A stretch of 64,000 bases of DNA from Paenibacillus castaneae (GTDB taxonomy: Bacteria; Bacillota; Bacilli; Paenibacillales; Paenibacillaceae): NCBI RefSeq assembly GCF_002884445.1, contig NZ_KZ614144.1, positions 2,432,290 through 2,496,289 of the forward strand, read 5' to 3'. Positions 1-8,901 of this stretch are shown here, piece after piece. Every line of letters begins with the position of its first letter. Position 1 is the stretch's first letter. The notes beneath the pieces are model-generated. The model was not told the DNA's origin and searched no databases. It saw only the letters and a list, made by a program, of their open reading frames with translations. The translations under genes were made by a program, and so were the position numbers.

Positions 1-102
1 ATCGGATATAACGGCTAAAATACTATTGAGATAAAATCCGTTTTGTTGTATATTTATTCATATTGATTGAATAAATTGCACCGAGTGGAGGCGAAAACGC
101 AT

Positions 103-573
103 ATGCAGGCCGTAGAAGTAAAGTGTAGGAAGGCAACAGCCGATGATGCTGAGATGTTGTACCAGCTAATCAAAGGATATGCCGAGAAGGGTGTCATGCT
201 GCCTCGCACTCGGGAAGCGCTCGTATATATGATAGATTCTTTTATCGTTGCCGAGATTGGAGAAGAGGTTGTCGGCTGCGGGTCTCTTACCATACTGGGC
301 AAGGAATTAGTTGAAATTAGATCACTCGGTATGTCTGAAGGCTATAAAGGGCTTGGGATTGGAAGCAAGCTGGTTGATGCGCTGATCGAACAGGCGCGGC
401 AGCTGAAGATTCCCAAAATTATGGCGTTGACGTATGCCGTATCCTTCTTCGAGAAAAATGGCTTCAAGGTTGTAGACAAAGAGATTTTTCCGGAAAAGGT
501 TTGGAAGGATTGTGTTAATTGTCCGAAGCAGCTTGCTTGCGATGAAATAGCCGTACTGAAAATGCTCGACTAA
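103..573 (+). CDS. GNAT N-acetyltransferase, short ArgA-like
   Basis: This 156-residue protein looks like a single-domain acetyl-CoA-dependent N-acetyltransferase. The acetyl-CoA loop is visible as GYKGLGIGSKLVDALIEQA, preceded by the strand EIRSLGMSEG. The FFEKNGFKVVDKEIFPEKVW segment near the C-terminus resembles short ArgA-type N-acetylglutamate synthases that lack the kinase-like domain, so a role in arginine synthesis is possible but inferred. The start chosen is ATG 103, which has GGAGG at 87-91; an in-frame upstream start at 67 has no good ribosome site. The gene stands alone upstream of the heat-shock operon and no arginine genes lie nearby. The substrate is uncertain. Confidence 0.75.
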   Translation: MQAVEVKCRKATADDAEMLYQLIKGYAEKGVMLPRTREALVYMIDSFIVAEIGEEVVGCGSLTILGKELVEIRSLGMSEGYKGLGIGSKLVDALIEQARQLKIPKIMALTYAVSFFEKNGFKVVDKEIFPEKVWKDCVNCPKQLACDEIAVLKMLD

Positions 574-586
574 ACAATAGGCTTCT

Positions 587-626
587 AGGCTTCTAGGCTG
601 TGAACTTTGCAGCAGGAGCCTTTATT
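587..626 (+). terminator. possible terminator after the acetyltransferase gene
   Basis: AGGCT at 587-591 can pair with AGCCT at 617-621, with an inner GCTG/CAGC helix, followed by TTTATTTATT. The 5' arm lies in a short tandem of the octamer AGGCTTCT, so several registers are possible. It is a weak structure and a tentative call. Confidence 0.35.
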
Positions 627-726
627 TATTTGCCTGGAATACAATTTAAAATATGAAAAAAATGTGGCAACTGTCAAAAACCAAGCGAATGTAATGAAAT
701 AGGTGAGTTAAAAATGCCAAACCGAC

Positions 727-756
727 TTGACAATCAACAAGCTGGTTTGGTATTTT
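727..756 (+). promoter_or_regulatory. sigma-A-type promoter of the hrcA operon
   Basis: A perfect -35 box TTGACA lies at 727-732 and a -10-like TATTTT at 751-756, with an 18-nt spacer. It sits immediately upstream of the CIRCE operator, as expected for a class I heat-shock promoter. The -10 is imperfect, so its exact register is uncertain. Confidence 0.6.
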
Positions 757-767
757 TGTATTAATGA

Positions 768-794
768 TTAGCACTCGATTGTGTTGAGTGCTAA
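768..794 (+). promoter_or_regulatory. CIRCE operator (HrcA binding site)
   Basis: The inverted repeat TTAGCACTC (768-776), a 9-nt spacer, then GAGTGCTAA (786-794) matches the CIRCE consensus exactly. HrcA binds this element and represses the operon until heat or misfolded protein titrates the chaperones. It lies 51 bases before hrcA, so HrcA is expected to be autoregulated. Confidence 0.97.
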
Positions 795-845
795 CGATGG
801 TCAAACGAGATAACGGGATTTCAAAAAATAGTAGGAGGAATTCGA

Positions 846-1871
846 ATGCTTACGGAACGACAACGGATGATATTGCACGCAATAGTGGATGATTATATTC
901 GCTCGGCTGAACCAGTCGGTTCACGAAGTATTTCGAAGCGCGGCGATGTGGGCTTCAGCCCGGCTACCATTCGTAACGAAATGGCAGATCTAGAGGAGCT
1001 AGGCTTTCTAGAACAACCGCACACGTCGGCAGGACGTGTACCTTCGACTAAAGGGTACCGTTATTATGTGGACCATTTAGTAAAGCTAAGTGAAGTGGAC
1101 AAGAACGACATTGACACTGTTCGCTCGTTCGTAACGGACAAGATGAACCATATGGAGCAAGTTATTCAGCAAACGGCCATGATTCTTTCCAACTTGACGA
1201 ATTATACGTCGATTCTGCTTGGACCGGAAATGTTCAGCACATCGCTTAAGCATTTTGGCCTTGTGCCGCTCGACCAAACCTCGGCTGTAGCCATTATTGT
1301 GACGAATACCGGACATGTTGAGAATCGTACAATCTCGATTCCAGCCGGCGTCCAAATGGATGATATGGAGAAGGTCGTTAATATTCTGAATACGAAGCTT
1401 GTCGGTGTTCCGTTAGTTCGCCTGCGCTCGAAGCTTTACGCTGAAGTTGGGCAAGAGCTTGAAAGGCATGTTGATCATTATGAACAGCTGCTTCAGGTGC
1501 TTGATCACGCACTGCAAAACGAAGATGAGCATCGGATCTTCCTTGGCGGTACGACAAACATGTTGACACAGCCTGAGTTCAAGGATGTTGACAAAGTAAA
1601 AACGATTTTGGATTTGCTTGACGAGACGCCAGAAATAATGAAAATGTTTACCGGTCTGCCTTCGGGTATACAAGTACGTATCGGAACAGAAAATAACAAT
1701 AAAGCAATAAGTGATTGCAGTCTTATAACAGCAACCTATGCAATTGATGGACGATCACTTGGGACAATTGGTATTTTAGGTCCGACGAGGATGGAATACG
1801 GAAAAGTTATCAGTCTATTGGATCTCATGTCCAAGGATATGGCAGTCCTGCTGGGACGCTGGTATAAATAG
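846..1871 (+). CDS. hrcA: heat-inducible transcription repressor HrcA
   Basis: HrcA (341 aa) is the repressor of class I heat-shock genes and binds the CIRCE element found just upstream. The N-terminal winged-helix DNA-binding region is recognisable (start MLTERQRMILHAIVDDYIRS, then SKRGDVGFSPATIRNEMADL and the LEQPHTSAGRVPSTKGYRYY segment), followed by a GAF-like dimerisation domain. The length matches the family. The start has AGGAGG at 834-839. It is the first gene of the hrcA-grpE-dnaK-dnaJ operon and lies 20 bases before grpE. Confidence 0.97.
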   Translation: MLTERQRMILHAIVDDYIRSAEPVGSRSISKRGDVGFSPATIRNEMADLEELGFLEQPHTSAGRVPSTKGYRYYVDHLVKLSEVDKNDIDTVRSFVTDKMNHMEQVIQQTAMILSNLTNYTSILLGPEMFSTSLKHFGLVPLDQTSAVAIIVTNTGHVENRTISIPAGVQMDDMEKVVNILNTKLVGVPLVRLRSKLYAEVGQELERHVDHYEQLLQVLDHALQNEDEHRIFLGGTTNMLTQPEFKDVDKVKTILDLLDETPEIMKMFTGLPSGIQVRIGTENNNKAISDCSLITATYAIDGRSLGTIGILGPTRMEYGKVISLLDLMSKDMAVLLGRWYK

Positions 1872-1891
1872 CAAGCTGAGGAGGTGAGTGC

Positions 1892-2452
1892 ATGAGTACG
1901 AAGGGGCATCATAATGAAGCAGCGGAAGCTGTGGAAGAAGTGGTTGCTGCTGAACAAGCAGAGCAGGCTACAGAAGAAACGACAGACGAAGTAATAGAAG
2001 TAGATACGCGTTATGCGGAGCTCGAGAAGCTGGCTGGAGAAAATGAACAGCGTTACTTACGTGCACAAGCGGATTTCGATAATTTCCGCCGACGTACGAT
2101 GAAAGAAAAAGAAGAACTCGGACAGTATGCATCGATGAAATTGATTAACCAACTGCTTCCGGTGGTAGATAACTTTGAGAGAGCTGTTGCCGCAGCTTCC
2201 GTTAACGGAGATTTTGATTCGCTCGCTAAAGGCGTAGATATGATTTTTCGTCAACTGGAAGGAACGCTGGAATCAGAAGGCCTTAAAGCTATGAACGTTG
2301 TAGGCGAACCGTTTAACCCTGATTTCCACCAAGCTATTATGCAGGTCGAATCCGACGAGTATGAAGAAGGCATCATAGTTGAGGAAGTTCAGAAGGGCTA
2401 TATGTTGAAAGATAAGGTATTGCGCCCGGCAATGGTTAAAGTAAGCGGCTAA
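1892..2452 (+). CDS. grpE: nucleotide exchange factor GrpE
   Basis: GrpE (186 aa) is the cytosolic nucleotide-exchange factor that releases ADP from DnaK. The protein has an acidic low-complexity N-terminus (about 45 residues), a long coiled-coil helix (ELEKLAGENEQRYLRAQADF, DNFRRRTMKEKEE) and the typical beta-domain motifs VVGEPFNPDFHQAIMQVES and GYMLKDKVLRPAMVKVS. The start ATG 1892 follows GAGGAGGTGAG. It lies between hrcA and dnaK in the usual operon order. Confidence 0.97.
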   Translation: MSTKGHHNEAAEAVEEVVAAEQAEQATEETTDEVIEVDTRYAELEKLAGENEQRYLRAQADFDNFRRRTMKEKEELGQYASMKLINQLLPVVDNFERAVAAASVNGDFDSLAKGVDMIFRQLEGTLESEGLKAMNVVGEPFNPDFHQAIMQVESDEYEEGIIVEEVQKGYMLKDKVLRPAMVKVSG

Positions 2453-2522
2453 GCTTTTGAAATAACATTTCTGAATGGGAATGAAAAAGCAACACTTAAA
2501 AAATATTAGGAGGAACTAAGCG

Positions 2523-4352
2523 ATGAGTAAAGTAATTGGTATTGACCTTGGTACAACAAACTCTTGCGTAGCAGTAATGGAGGGCGGCGAAGCCGTCGTT
2601 ATCCCAAACCCGGAAGGCAACCGTACAACACCTTCTGTAGTAGGCTTTAAAAAAGATGGCGAGCGTGTAGTTGGTGAAACAGCTAAACGTCAAGCGATCA
2701 CGAACCCGGACCGTACAATCAGCTCCATTAAACGTCATATTGGTACAAACTATAAAGAAAATATCGACGGCAAAGATTATACACCAGAAGAAATTTCTGC
2801 AATTATTTTGCAAAAACTGAAATCCGATGCAGAAGCTTATCTCGGCCAAACGGTAACTCAAGCCGTTATCACGGTTCCTGCTTACTTCAATGACAGCCAA
2901 CGCCAAGCAACTAAAGATGCTGGTAAAATCGCTGGTCTTGAAGTGCTCCGTATCGTTAACGAGCCAACTGCAGCTGCTCTAGCATACGGCCTGGAGAAAA
3001 CAGAAGATCAAACTATTCTTGTTTATGACCTTGGCGGCGGTACGTTTGACGTATCCATTCTTGAGCTTGGCGATGGCTTCTTCGAAGTTAAAGCTACAAG
3101 CGGTGACAACAAACTCGGCGGCGATGATTTTGACCAAATCGTAATTGATCACATCGTTGCTGAATTCAAGAAAGAGCAAGGTGTTGACCTTTCGAAAGAT
3201 AAATCGGCTGTTCAACGTTTGAAGGATGCTGCGGAGAAAGCGAAAAAAGAACTTTCCGGCACATTAACTTCAGCTATTTCCCTTCCATTTATTACAATGG
3301 TAGACGGAGTTCCTCAGCATTTGGAGCTTAGCCTTACTCGCGCTAAATTTGATGAGCTTACAGCTGGTCTTGTAGAGCGTACGCTTGGACCAACTCGTCA
3401 AGCGCTTAGCGATGCTGGCATGTCACCGAGTGATATTGATAAAGTCGTTCTTGTTGGTGGATCAACTCGTATTCCAGCCGTTCAAGAAGCTGTCAAAAAA
3501 TTGATCGGCAAAGATCCGCATAAAGGCGTTAACCCGGATGAGGTTGTTTCTCTAGGAGCTGCTGTTCAAGCGGGTGTATTGACAGGCGAAGTGAAAGACG
3601 TTGTATTGCTTGACGTAACGCCATTGTCGCTAGGTATCGAAACAGCTGGCGGCGTGTTTACAAAAATGATCGAGCGCAACACAACAATTCCTACGAGCAA
3701 ATCACAAGTGTATTCCACTTATGCTGATAACCAACCAGGCGTTGAGATCCACGTTCTGCAAGGTGAGCGCTCCATGGCAGCGGGCAACAAAACGCTTGGC
3801 CGCTTCACGTTGAATGATATTCCTCTTGCACCGCGTGGCGTACCGCAAATCGAGGTTACTTTCGATATCGATGCGAACGGAATTGTTAATGTTTCTGCTC
3901 TTGATAAAGGAACAGGCAAGAGCCAAAAAATTACAATCACTTCTTCAAGCGGCTTAAGCGATGCAGAAGTTGAACAAATGATGAAAGATGCTGAGCTGAA
4001 CGCTGAGGAAGATCGCAAACGCCGTGATCTAGTAGAAGCGAAAAATAGCGCAGACCAATTAGTTTATTCGGTTGATAAAACGATTAAAGATTTGGGCGAT
4101 AAAGTAGATGCTGGCGAAATTGAAAAAGCAAATGCAGCGAAAGAGAAAGTAGTGGCTGCTCTTGCAACTGACGATTTGGAGCAAATCAATAAAGCTGCTG
4201 AAGAGCTGACAGAAATCGTTCAACAGCTTTCCGTTAAGCTTTATGAGCAAGCAGCGCAATCAGCTGAAGGCGCAGAGCAAGAAGCTGGCAATGCAAAAGG
4301 TAAAGACAACGTAGTCGATGCCGATTACGAAGTGGTTGACGATAACAAATAA
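2523..4352 (+). CDS. dnaK: molecular chaperone DnaK (Hsp70)
   Basis: DnaK (609 aa) is the ATP-dependent Hsp70 chaperone. The nucleotide-binding domain begins [18 protein letters not shown] and contains the phosphate loops [16 protein letters not shown] and [17 protein letters not shown]. The substrate-binding domain contains [16 protein letters not shown], and the protein ends in an acidic lid tail ([12 protein letters not shown]). The length is normal for Gram-positive DnaK. It is translated from AGGAGG at 2510-2515 and works with the adjacent GrpE and DnaJ. Codon use looks strongly biased toward a small codon set, consistent with high expression. Confidence 0.98.
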   Translation: MSKVIGIDLGTTNSCVAVMEGGEAVVIPNPEGNRTTPSVVGFKKDGERVVGETAKRQAITNPDRTISSIKRHIGTNYKENIDGKDYTPEEISAIILQKLKSDAEAYLGQTVTQAVITVPAYFNDSQRQATKDAGKIAGLEVLRIVNEPTAAALAYGLEKTEDQTILVYDLGGGTFDVSILELGDGFFEVKATSGDNKLGGDDFDQIVIDHIVAEFKKEQGVDLSKDKSAVQRLKDAAEKAKKELSGTLTSAISLPFITMVDGVPQHLELSLTRAKFDELTAGLVERTLGPTRQALSDAGMSPSDIDKVVLVGGSTRIPAVQEAVKKLIGKDPHKGVNPDEVVSLGAAVQAGVLTGEVKDVVLLDVTPLSLGIETAGGVFTKMIERNTTIPTSKSQVYSTYADNQPGVEIHVLQGERSMAAGNKTLGRFTLNDIPLAPRGVPQIEVTFDIDANGIVNVSALDKGTGKSQKITITSSSGLSDAEVEQMMKDAELNAEEDRKRRDLVEAKNSADQLVYSVDKTIKDLGDKVDAGEIEKANAAKEKVVAALATDDLEQINKAAEELTEIVQQLSVKLYEQAAQSAEGAEQEAGNAKGKDNVVDADYEVVDDNK

Positions 4353-4364
4353 AGTGTAGCGGGC

Positions 4365-4402
4365 GAGAGGTCAAAGACAGGCGCTACCTGGCTTTGACCT
4401 CC
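4365..4402 (+). other. strong hairpin between dnaK and dnaJ
   Basis: GAGGTCAAAG (4367-4376) pairs with CTTTGACCTC (4392-4401), and an inner CAGG/CCTG helix closes a CGCTA loop after a single A/G mismatch. The 3' side has no continuous U-run, so it is unlikely to be a full terminator. An mRNA processing or stabilising element, or an attenuator that lowers DnaJ relative to DnaK, is more plausible (inference). Confidence 0.7.
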
Positions 4403-4456
4403 TTTCGCGCGCATATGCGCATGAAATCATAGGATAGATAGCGGAGGTGAGAACAG

Positions 4457-5590
4457 GTGGCAAGTAAACGTGATTATTATGAGGTGCTTGGAGTAAGCAA
4501 GGAAGCATCGGCGGAAGATATAAAGAAGTCGTATCGTAAGCTGGCTCGCCAGTATCATCCGGACGTAAACAAAGCGGATGATGCGGAAACGAAATTTAAG
4601 GAAGTTAAAGAAGCGTATGACGTGCTTAGTGATGACGGCAAACGCTCAACCTATGACCGGTTCGGTCATGTTGATCCCAATCAAGGCATGGGCGGAGGCG
4701 GCGGTCAAGATTTTGGCGGCGGCTTTGGTGATATTTTTGATATGTTTTTCGGTGGCGGAGGCGGTCGTCGCGATCCTAACGCGCCGCAGCGCGGGAATGA
4801 CTTACAATATACGATGACCGTTGAGTTTAAGGAAGCCGTATTTGGCAAAGAAACTGAAATCACGATTCCACGCACAGAAACCTGTGACACCTGTCACGGC
4901 GATGGTGCGAAGCCGGGTACGAAACCGGAAACGTGTACAGTTTGTAAGGGAAGCGGGCAGCAGGAGGTTGTTCAAAATACGCCATTTGGCCGTATGGTTA
5001 ACCGCCGTGCTTGTACGAACTGCAGCGGTACCGGCCGTGTCATAAAAGAAAAATGCGGAACATGTCATGGCGCTGGAAAAGTGAAGCGTCAACGCAAAAT
5101 ATCCGTTCGAATTCCGGCGGGCGTGGATGACGGCGCTCAAATCCGTATGTCCGGCGAAGGCGAAGGCGGACTACGCGGAGGACCTGCAGGCGATTTGTAT
5201 ATTGTTATTCGCGTGAAATCTCATGAGTTCTTTGAGCGTGAAGGCGATGATATTTATTGCGAAGTTCCGCTAACGTTCGTACAAGCGGCGCTTGGAGACG
5301 AAATTGAGATTCCAACTCTTACAGAGAAGATTAAGCTGAAGGTGCCGTCAGGAACACAAACAGGTACCTACTTTAGACTTAAAGGCAAAGGTGTTCCTAA
5401 GCTGCGCGGTTATGGTCAAGGAGATCAGCATGTGAAGGTAACAATCGTAACGCCGACTAGCTTAACGGAAGACCAGAAGGAGCTGCTCCGTCAGTTTGGC
5501 GGATTGCGCGGTGATTCTACGACTTCGAATGAAACTGAACATCATGAATCTATATTCAACAAAATGAAAAAGGCGTTCCGTGGTGAATAA
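4457..5590 (+). CDS. dnaJ: molecular chaperone DnaJ (Hsp40)
   Basis: DnaJ (377 aa) is the co-chaperone that stimulates DnaK ATPase activity. Visible domains are an N-terminal J domain with the HPD motif (residues 34-36), a Gly/Phe-rich linker ([20 protein letters not shown]), and a zinc-binding region with four CxxCxGxG repeats ([32 protein letters not shown]). The C-terminal substrate-binding domains follow. The start is GTG at 4457 with GGAGGTGAG at 4443-4451. A run of eight T follows a weak possible hairpin after the stop (about 5577-5610) and may end a share of transcripts. Confidence 0.97.
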   Translation: MASKRDYYEVLGVSKEASAEDIKKSYRKLARQYHPDVNKADDAETKFKEVKEAYDVLSDDGKRSTYDRFGHVDPNQGMGGGGGQDFGGGFGDIFDMFFGGGGGRRDPNAPQRGNDLQYTMTVEFKEAVFGKETEITIPRTETCDTCHGDGAKPGTKPETCTVCKGSGQQEVVQNTPFGRMVNRRACTNCSGTGRVIKEKCGTCHGAGKVKRQRKISVRIPAGVDDGAQIRMSGEGEGGLRGGPAGDLYIVIRVKSHEFFEREGDDIYCEVPLTFVQAALGDEIEIPTLTEKIKLKVPSGTQTGTYFRLKGKGVPKLRGYGQGDQHVKVTIVTPTSLTEDQKELLRQFGGLRGDSTTSNETEHHESIFNKMKKAFRGE

Positions 5591-5698
5591 CCCGGCACGT
5601 CTTTTTTTTGTTTGCACACTGAATAGTTTGCAGCGGACAAACACATTCTATTCGGGTACAATCCAATACCATACCATACAACTGGAGGGGACAACACA

Positions 5699-5854
5699 AT
5701 GGCTGATAAAGTTAATTTGGAGAAAACAAATTTTGCACAGCTTCCTGTAGCCAAGAATGAGGACGTTGAATTTTCGGAAGAGCTAGCAGACGAAGCTGAC
5801 CGCAAGGCAGCGCAGCGTGCTGCCGCTGCAGATGAGCGAAACGAGCAGAACTAG
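5699..5854 (+). CDS. small YfhD-like protein
   Basis: This is a 51-residue soluble, highly charged protein. Its central segment DVEFSEELADEADRKAAQRA resembles the conserved core of the YfhD family of small Bacillales proteins of unknown function. The start ATG 5699 has GGAGGGG at 5684-5690. It lies between dnaJ and prmA, a position that is empty in Bacillus subtilis. Function is unknown; the family assignment rests on motif recall and is moderately sure. Confidence 0.7.
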   Translation: MADKVNLEKTNFAQLPVAKNEDVEFSEELADEADRKAAQRAAAADERNEQN

Positions 5855-5905
5855 CGGCGGAAATAGCCATTAGTTTTGCTTTGTAGAGCTTTAGGAGGAT
5901 CAGAA

Positions 5906-6112
5906 ATGAGTTTGGTTGAGATACAAGCGATGTTTAAAGGGGAGGACGCTGCCCAGGAGGCTTGGCGCAAGCTTCAAGCGCTGCGCGCATTTGAGGTGAG
6001 CGGTCTTCCTGAGAGCAGCTCCTTTACAGCCACTGTAGATGAAGCAATCGCGGAACGTGCGATTCATCTTATACATCAAGTTGGCGGAGACACGAGCATG
6101 ACATCCGATTAA
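5906..6112 (+). CDS. small conserved-looking protein of unknown function
   Basis: A 68-residue soluble protein beginning MSLVEIQAMFKGEDAAQEAW. The ATG at 5906 has a strong AGGAGG at 5893-5898; an in-frame upstream ATG at 5876 lacks one. It begins with a beta strand and ends in an amphipathic helix, giving a compact alpha/beta look (inference). It is followed at once by a strong terminator, so it ends the unit that starts after dnaJ. I do not recognise a family. Confidence 0.7.
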   Translation: MSLVEIQAMFKGEDAAQEAWRKLQALRAFEVSGLPESSSFTATVDEAIAERAIHLIHQVGGDTSMTSD

Positions 6113-6114
6113 CC

Positions 6115-6152
6115 AAAAGAGCTTGCAGGCCAAATGCCTGCAAGCTCTTTTT
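6115..6152 (+). terminator. intrinsic terminator
   Basis: A perfect 12-bp stem, GAGCTTGCAGGC (6119-6130) with GCCTGCAAGCTC (6136-6147), has a 5-nt loop and is followed by TTTTT. It separates the heat-shock unit from prmA. Confidence 0.93.
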
Positions 6153-6213
6153 GCTGCATGTAGACGCGCGAATTTGATGTCTTGGAAACATGAAGAGTGA
6201 TTTGTGCTTTTTT

Positions 6214-6243
6214 TTGTGTAAAGGTGCTACTCTGGTGTACAAT
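6214..6243 (+). promoter_or_regulatory. candidate sigma-A promoter of prmA
   Basis: TTGTGT (6214-6219) and TACAAT (6238-6243) are separated by 18 nt. The site lies after the terminator at 6152 and about 75 bases before the prmA start, so prmA and the genes after it can be transcribed without heat shock. Confidence 0.55.
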
Positions 6244-6318
6244 AGAGGTTAGGTTTTTTAAAATTTCCCGTCAGATGACGGCGACGGCTATAAAGCTTGT
6301 CATTGGAGGATCATACAT

Positions 6319-7302
6319 ATGAAATGGAACGAACTAACAATCATAACAACTGAAGAGGCGCAAGAAATGATTTCGAATTTCCTGCATGAAATGGGAGCCG
6401 GAGGCGTATCCATTGAAGAATCGGGTACAACCAATAAAAAGCGTGATACATCGTTTGGGCAATGGTATGAAATTGCTTTTAATGATATACCGGAAGGCGC
6501 TGCCGTTATTAAAGGTTATTTTACAGACGATACCGATGCAGATGCGATGATTGAAGCGTTGAAGCCGCGTGTAGAGCAGCTAAGAGAATTTGATATAGAC
6601 CCAGGCAACGTGGAATATTCCGCGGTACTCGTTGATGACGAGGATTGGGCTGACGCATGGAAGCAGTATTTTAAGCCTATTCGGGTATCCAATACGCTTA
6701 CAATTAAACCTACCTGGGAGGAATACGAAGCCGGACCGGATGAGCGCATTATCGAGCTTGACCCTGGGATGGCCTTTGGAACAGGAACGCACCCGACGAC
6801 TGCTTTATGCTTAAGGACGCTTGAATCTGTCGTAACCGGCGGAGAAGAGATGATCGATGTAGGAACAGGCTCAGGCATATTAGCAATAGGTGCTTGTCTA
6901 TTAGGCGTTAAAAGTGTATTGGCACTGGATTTAGATCCTGTAGCGGTTTCGAGCGCTGCAGAAAACGTTGCGCTTAACGGACTGTCGGATCAAGTTGAGG
7001 TCAAGCTTAGCGATCTGCTGGGCGTGCTCAATGAAGGCGTATCAGACAATGCAGCAGCTTTGAAGGTATCAGTGCCGGTTGATCTCGTAGTTGCCAATAT
7101 TTTGGCGGAGGTTATATTATTGTTCGTTGACGATGTATATGCTTCTCTAAAACCAAATGGTTTATATATCGCTTCGGGAGTTTACGAGAATAAAGAGTCT
7201 GTTGTAGAGCAAGGATTGCTCCAGGCAGGATTTGAACTAGTCGAGAAGCATCGCGATGAGGAATGGATTGCATTCGTAGCGAGAAAGCCGAAGGTGGACT
7301 AA
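6319..7302 (+). CDS. prmA: ribosomal protein L11 methyltransferase PrmA
   Basis: PrmA (327 aa) trimethylates ribosomal protein L11 using S-adenosylmethionine. The N-terminal L11-recognition domain starts MKWNELTIITTEEAQEMISN. The linker motif ELDPGMAFGTGTHPTT and the Rossmann motif IDVGTGSGILAIGA are diagnostic, and VVANILAEVI is the catalytic-site motif. GGAGG at 6306-6310 supports the ATG. Its stop overlaps the start of the next gene by one base (TAATG), indicating coupled translation. Confidence 0.96.
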   Translation: MKWNELTIITTEEAQEMISNFLHEMGAGGVSIEESGTTNKKRDTSFGQWYEIAFNDIPEGAAVIKGYFTDDTDADAMIEALKPRVEQLREFDIDPGNVEYSAVLVDDEDWADAWKQYFKPIRVSNTLTIKPTWEEYEAGPDERIIELDPGMAFGTGTHPTTALCLRTLESVVTGGEEMIDVGTGSGILAIGACLLGVKSVLALDLDPVAVSSAAENVALNGLSDQVEVKLSDLLGVLNEGVSDNAAALKVSVPVDLVVANILAEVILLFVDDVYASLKPNGLYIASGVYENKESVVEQGLLQAGFELVEKHRDEEWIAFVARKPKVD

Positions 7303-7976
7303 TGGATTTACAGAGGTTTGTCAGATTTCCTTTAGAGGATTTGCCATTCGTAGTATTGGCTCTGATTATCGCATTCACTGTGCATGAGTTTGCCCATGCG
7401 TACAGCGCTTATAAATTTGGAGATGATACAGCATATAAGGCTGGACGCGTTACTCTTAATCCTCGCGTCCATTTAGATATACTGGGGACACTCCTTATTC
7501 TCATTGCGGGTTTTGGCTGGGCGAAGCCAGTACCCGTTAATCCGAGCAAATTCAGCAGTCCGAGGCTGATGAGCATTATTGTAACTGCGGTTGGGCCTCT
7601 AAGCAATCTATTGATGGGTATCATAGGCGCATTCATTTTTGTAGGCTTGGATGTTTCTGGACTTCTGGAAGCCGGATCTATAGGTGTTACAGCAGCCTTG
7701 GAACGATTCTTTACTTATTTCATCACGTACAACTTTTTGTTGTTTATCTTCAACCTCATTCCGCTTCCGCCGCTTGATGGGTATCGTATCATAGCGGATC
7801 TTATGCCGCTCAAGGTGCGTTACAAGATGGATCAAAATGTGCAATGGGGCATGATTATTTTTTTACTTATCGTATTTATTCCGCCTCTTCGCGAGGTAAC
7901 TTTAGATCCTGTCCTCTCCTTGGTGGGCGTCTTAACAAAAAATACGATGTTAACAGCGTATAATCTCTTTTTATGA
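7302..7976 (+). CDS. site-2 protease family (M50) membrane metallopeptidase
   Basis: A 224-residue membrane protein with the zinc-protease motif HEFAH (His28, Glu29, His32) inside the first transmembrane segment. A third ligand is expected in NLIPLPPLDGYR (Asp159). It has four to six hydrophobic segments and no PDZ domain, so it belongs to the small rhomboid-like group III of site-2 proteases related to YwhC/YydH-type proteins. The start overlaps the prmA stop by one base, with GGTGG just upstream. Its substrate is unknown. It is an addition relative to the Bacillus subtilis operon, where prmA is followed directly by rsmE. Confidence 0.88.
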   Translation: MDLQRFVRFPLEDLPFVVLALIIAFTVHEFAHAYSAYKFGDDTAYKAGRVTLNPRVHLDILGTLLILIAGFGWAKPVPVNPSKFSSPRLMSIIVTAVGPLSNLLMGIIGAFIFVGLDVSGLLEAGSIGVTAALERFFTYFITYNFLLFIFNLIPLPPLDGYRIIADLMPLKVRYKMDQNVQWGMIIFLLIVFIPPLREVTLDPVLSLVGVLTKNTMLTAYNLFL

Positions 7977-8119
7977 GTATAGCTGGACATTTCTTCGATA
8001 TGACGCTAGTCTTTTTGGCTAAGCAGAGAACGGCTGGCAATGGTTTTTCATAGATTTTTCAGCTTGAAACATGGTAATATGAAGGATGGAATTTGTTTAA
8101 GGGTGGTTGGACAACAACG

Positions 8120-8896
8120 ATGCAACGATATTTTATAACGGCGGAGCAGTTCGGCGACTCCGATATCCGTTTATTAGGCGAGGATGCGCATCATGCGCTG
8201 CGAGTTATGCGCACGAAGCCGGGTGATAAGTTTATTGTCAGTGACGGACAGGCGCGTACGGCGCTGGTTGCTGTTCGTGAAGCAGCTGCTGAAGGGATAA
8301 CAGCAGATATAATCGAGATGCTGCCAATGGACAGCGAGCCTAATTGGTCTGTTACTATTGCACAGAGCTTGCCGAAAGGCGATAAGATGGAGCTTGTTAT
8401 ACAGAAAGGGACGGAAATTGGAGCTTATGCATTTGTCCCATTCGAGTCCGAGCGAATGATTGTGCAATACGACGGCAAGAAGGAAGCAAAGCGATTGGAA
8501 CGCTGGAGCAAAATAGCGAAGGAAGCAGCGGAGCAATCGCACCGCAGCCGCATCCCGAGCATTCAGGCGCTGCATAGCTGGCGGGAGCTCATGAAATCTG
8601 TAGATACTTATGATTTGGCTCTTTTCTGCTATGAACGCGAGGGTGATGCCGCACACGGCAAAGGTGTGCGTACAGCTGTGCGTGAATGGGCTTTGCAATC
8701 TGGAGCAATTGATTCGCCCAGTATCCTGCTCATTGTCGGATCAGAGGGCGGCTTCACGGAACGTGAAGCAAGCGAGGCTGAAGCTGCTGGCGCTGTTTTG
8801 GTCGGCTTAGGCAAACGAATATTACGAACGGAAACAGCAGGGATCGTAGGATTGACCTGCTTACTATATGAATCCGGTGAAATGGGAGGAGCGTGA
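8120..8896 (+). CDS. rsmE: 16S rRNA (uracil1498-N3)-methyltransferase RsmE
   Basis: RsmE (258 aa) methylates U1498 of 16S rRNA. The N-terminal PUA-like domain starts MQRYFITAEQ and contains DAHHALRVMRTKPGDKF. The C-terminal SPOUT knotted domain contains LIVGSEGGFTEREASEAEAAG and LGKRILRTETA, which form the SAM-binding trefoil knot. ATG 8120 with GGGTGG upstream is preferred to an earlier in-frame ATG at 8093. It is followed by mtaB, as in Bacillus (yqeU-yqeV). Confidence 0.95.
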   Translation: MQRYFITAEQFGDSDIRLLGEDAHHALRVMRTKPGDKFIVSDGQARTALVAVREAAAEGITADIIEMLPMDSEPNWSVTIAQSLPKGDKMELVIQKGTEIGAYAFVPFESERMIVQYDGKKEAKRLERWSKIAKEAAEQSHRSRIPSIQALHSWRELMKSVDTYDLALFCYEREGDAAHGKGVRTAVREWALQSGAIDSPSILLIVGSEGGFTEREASEAEAAGAVLVGLGKRILRTETAGIVGLTCLLYESGEMGGA

Positions 8897-8901
8897 CCAC
8901 T

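Noticed and set aside
579..599. Tandem AGGCTTCT octamers as a small repeat element
   Set aside because: Only two and a half copies; too short to call more than part of a possible terminator arm.
8174..8698. 174-aa open frame antisense to rsmE
   Set aside because: Shadow of rsmE, no family features, and no ribosome site.
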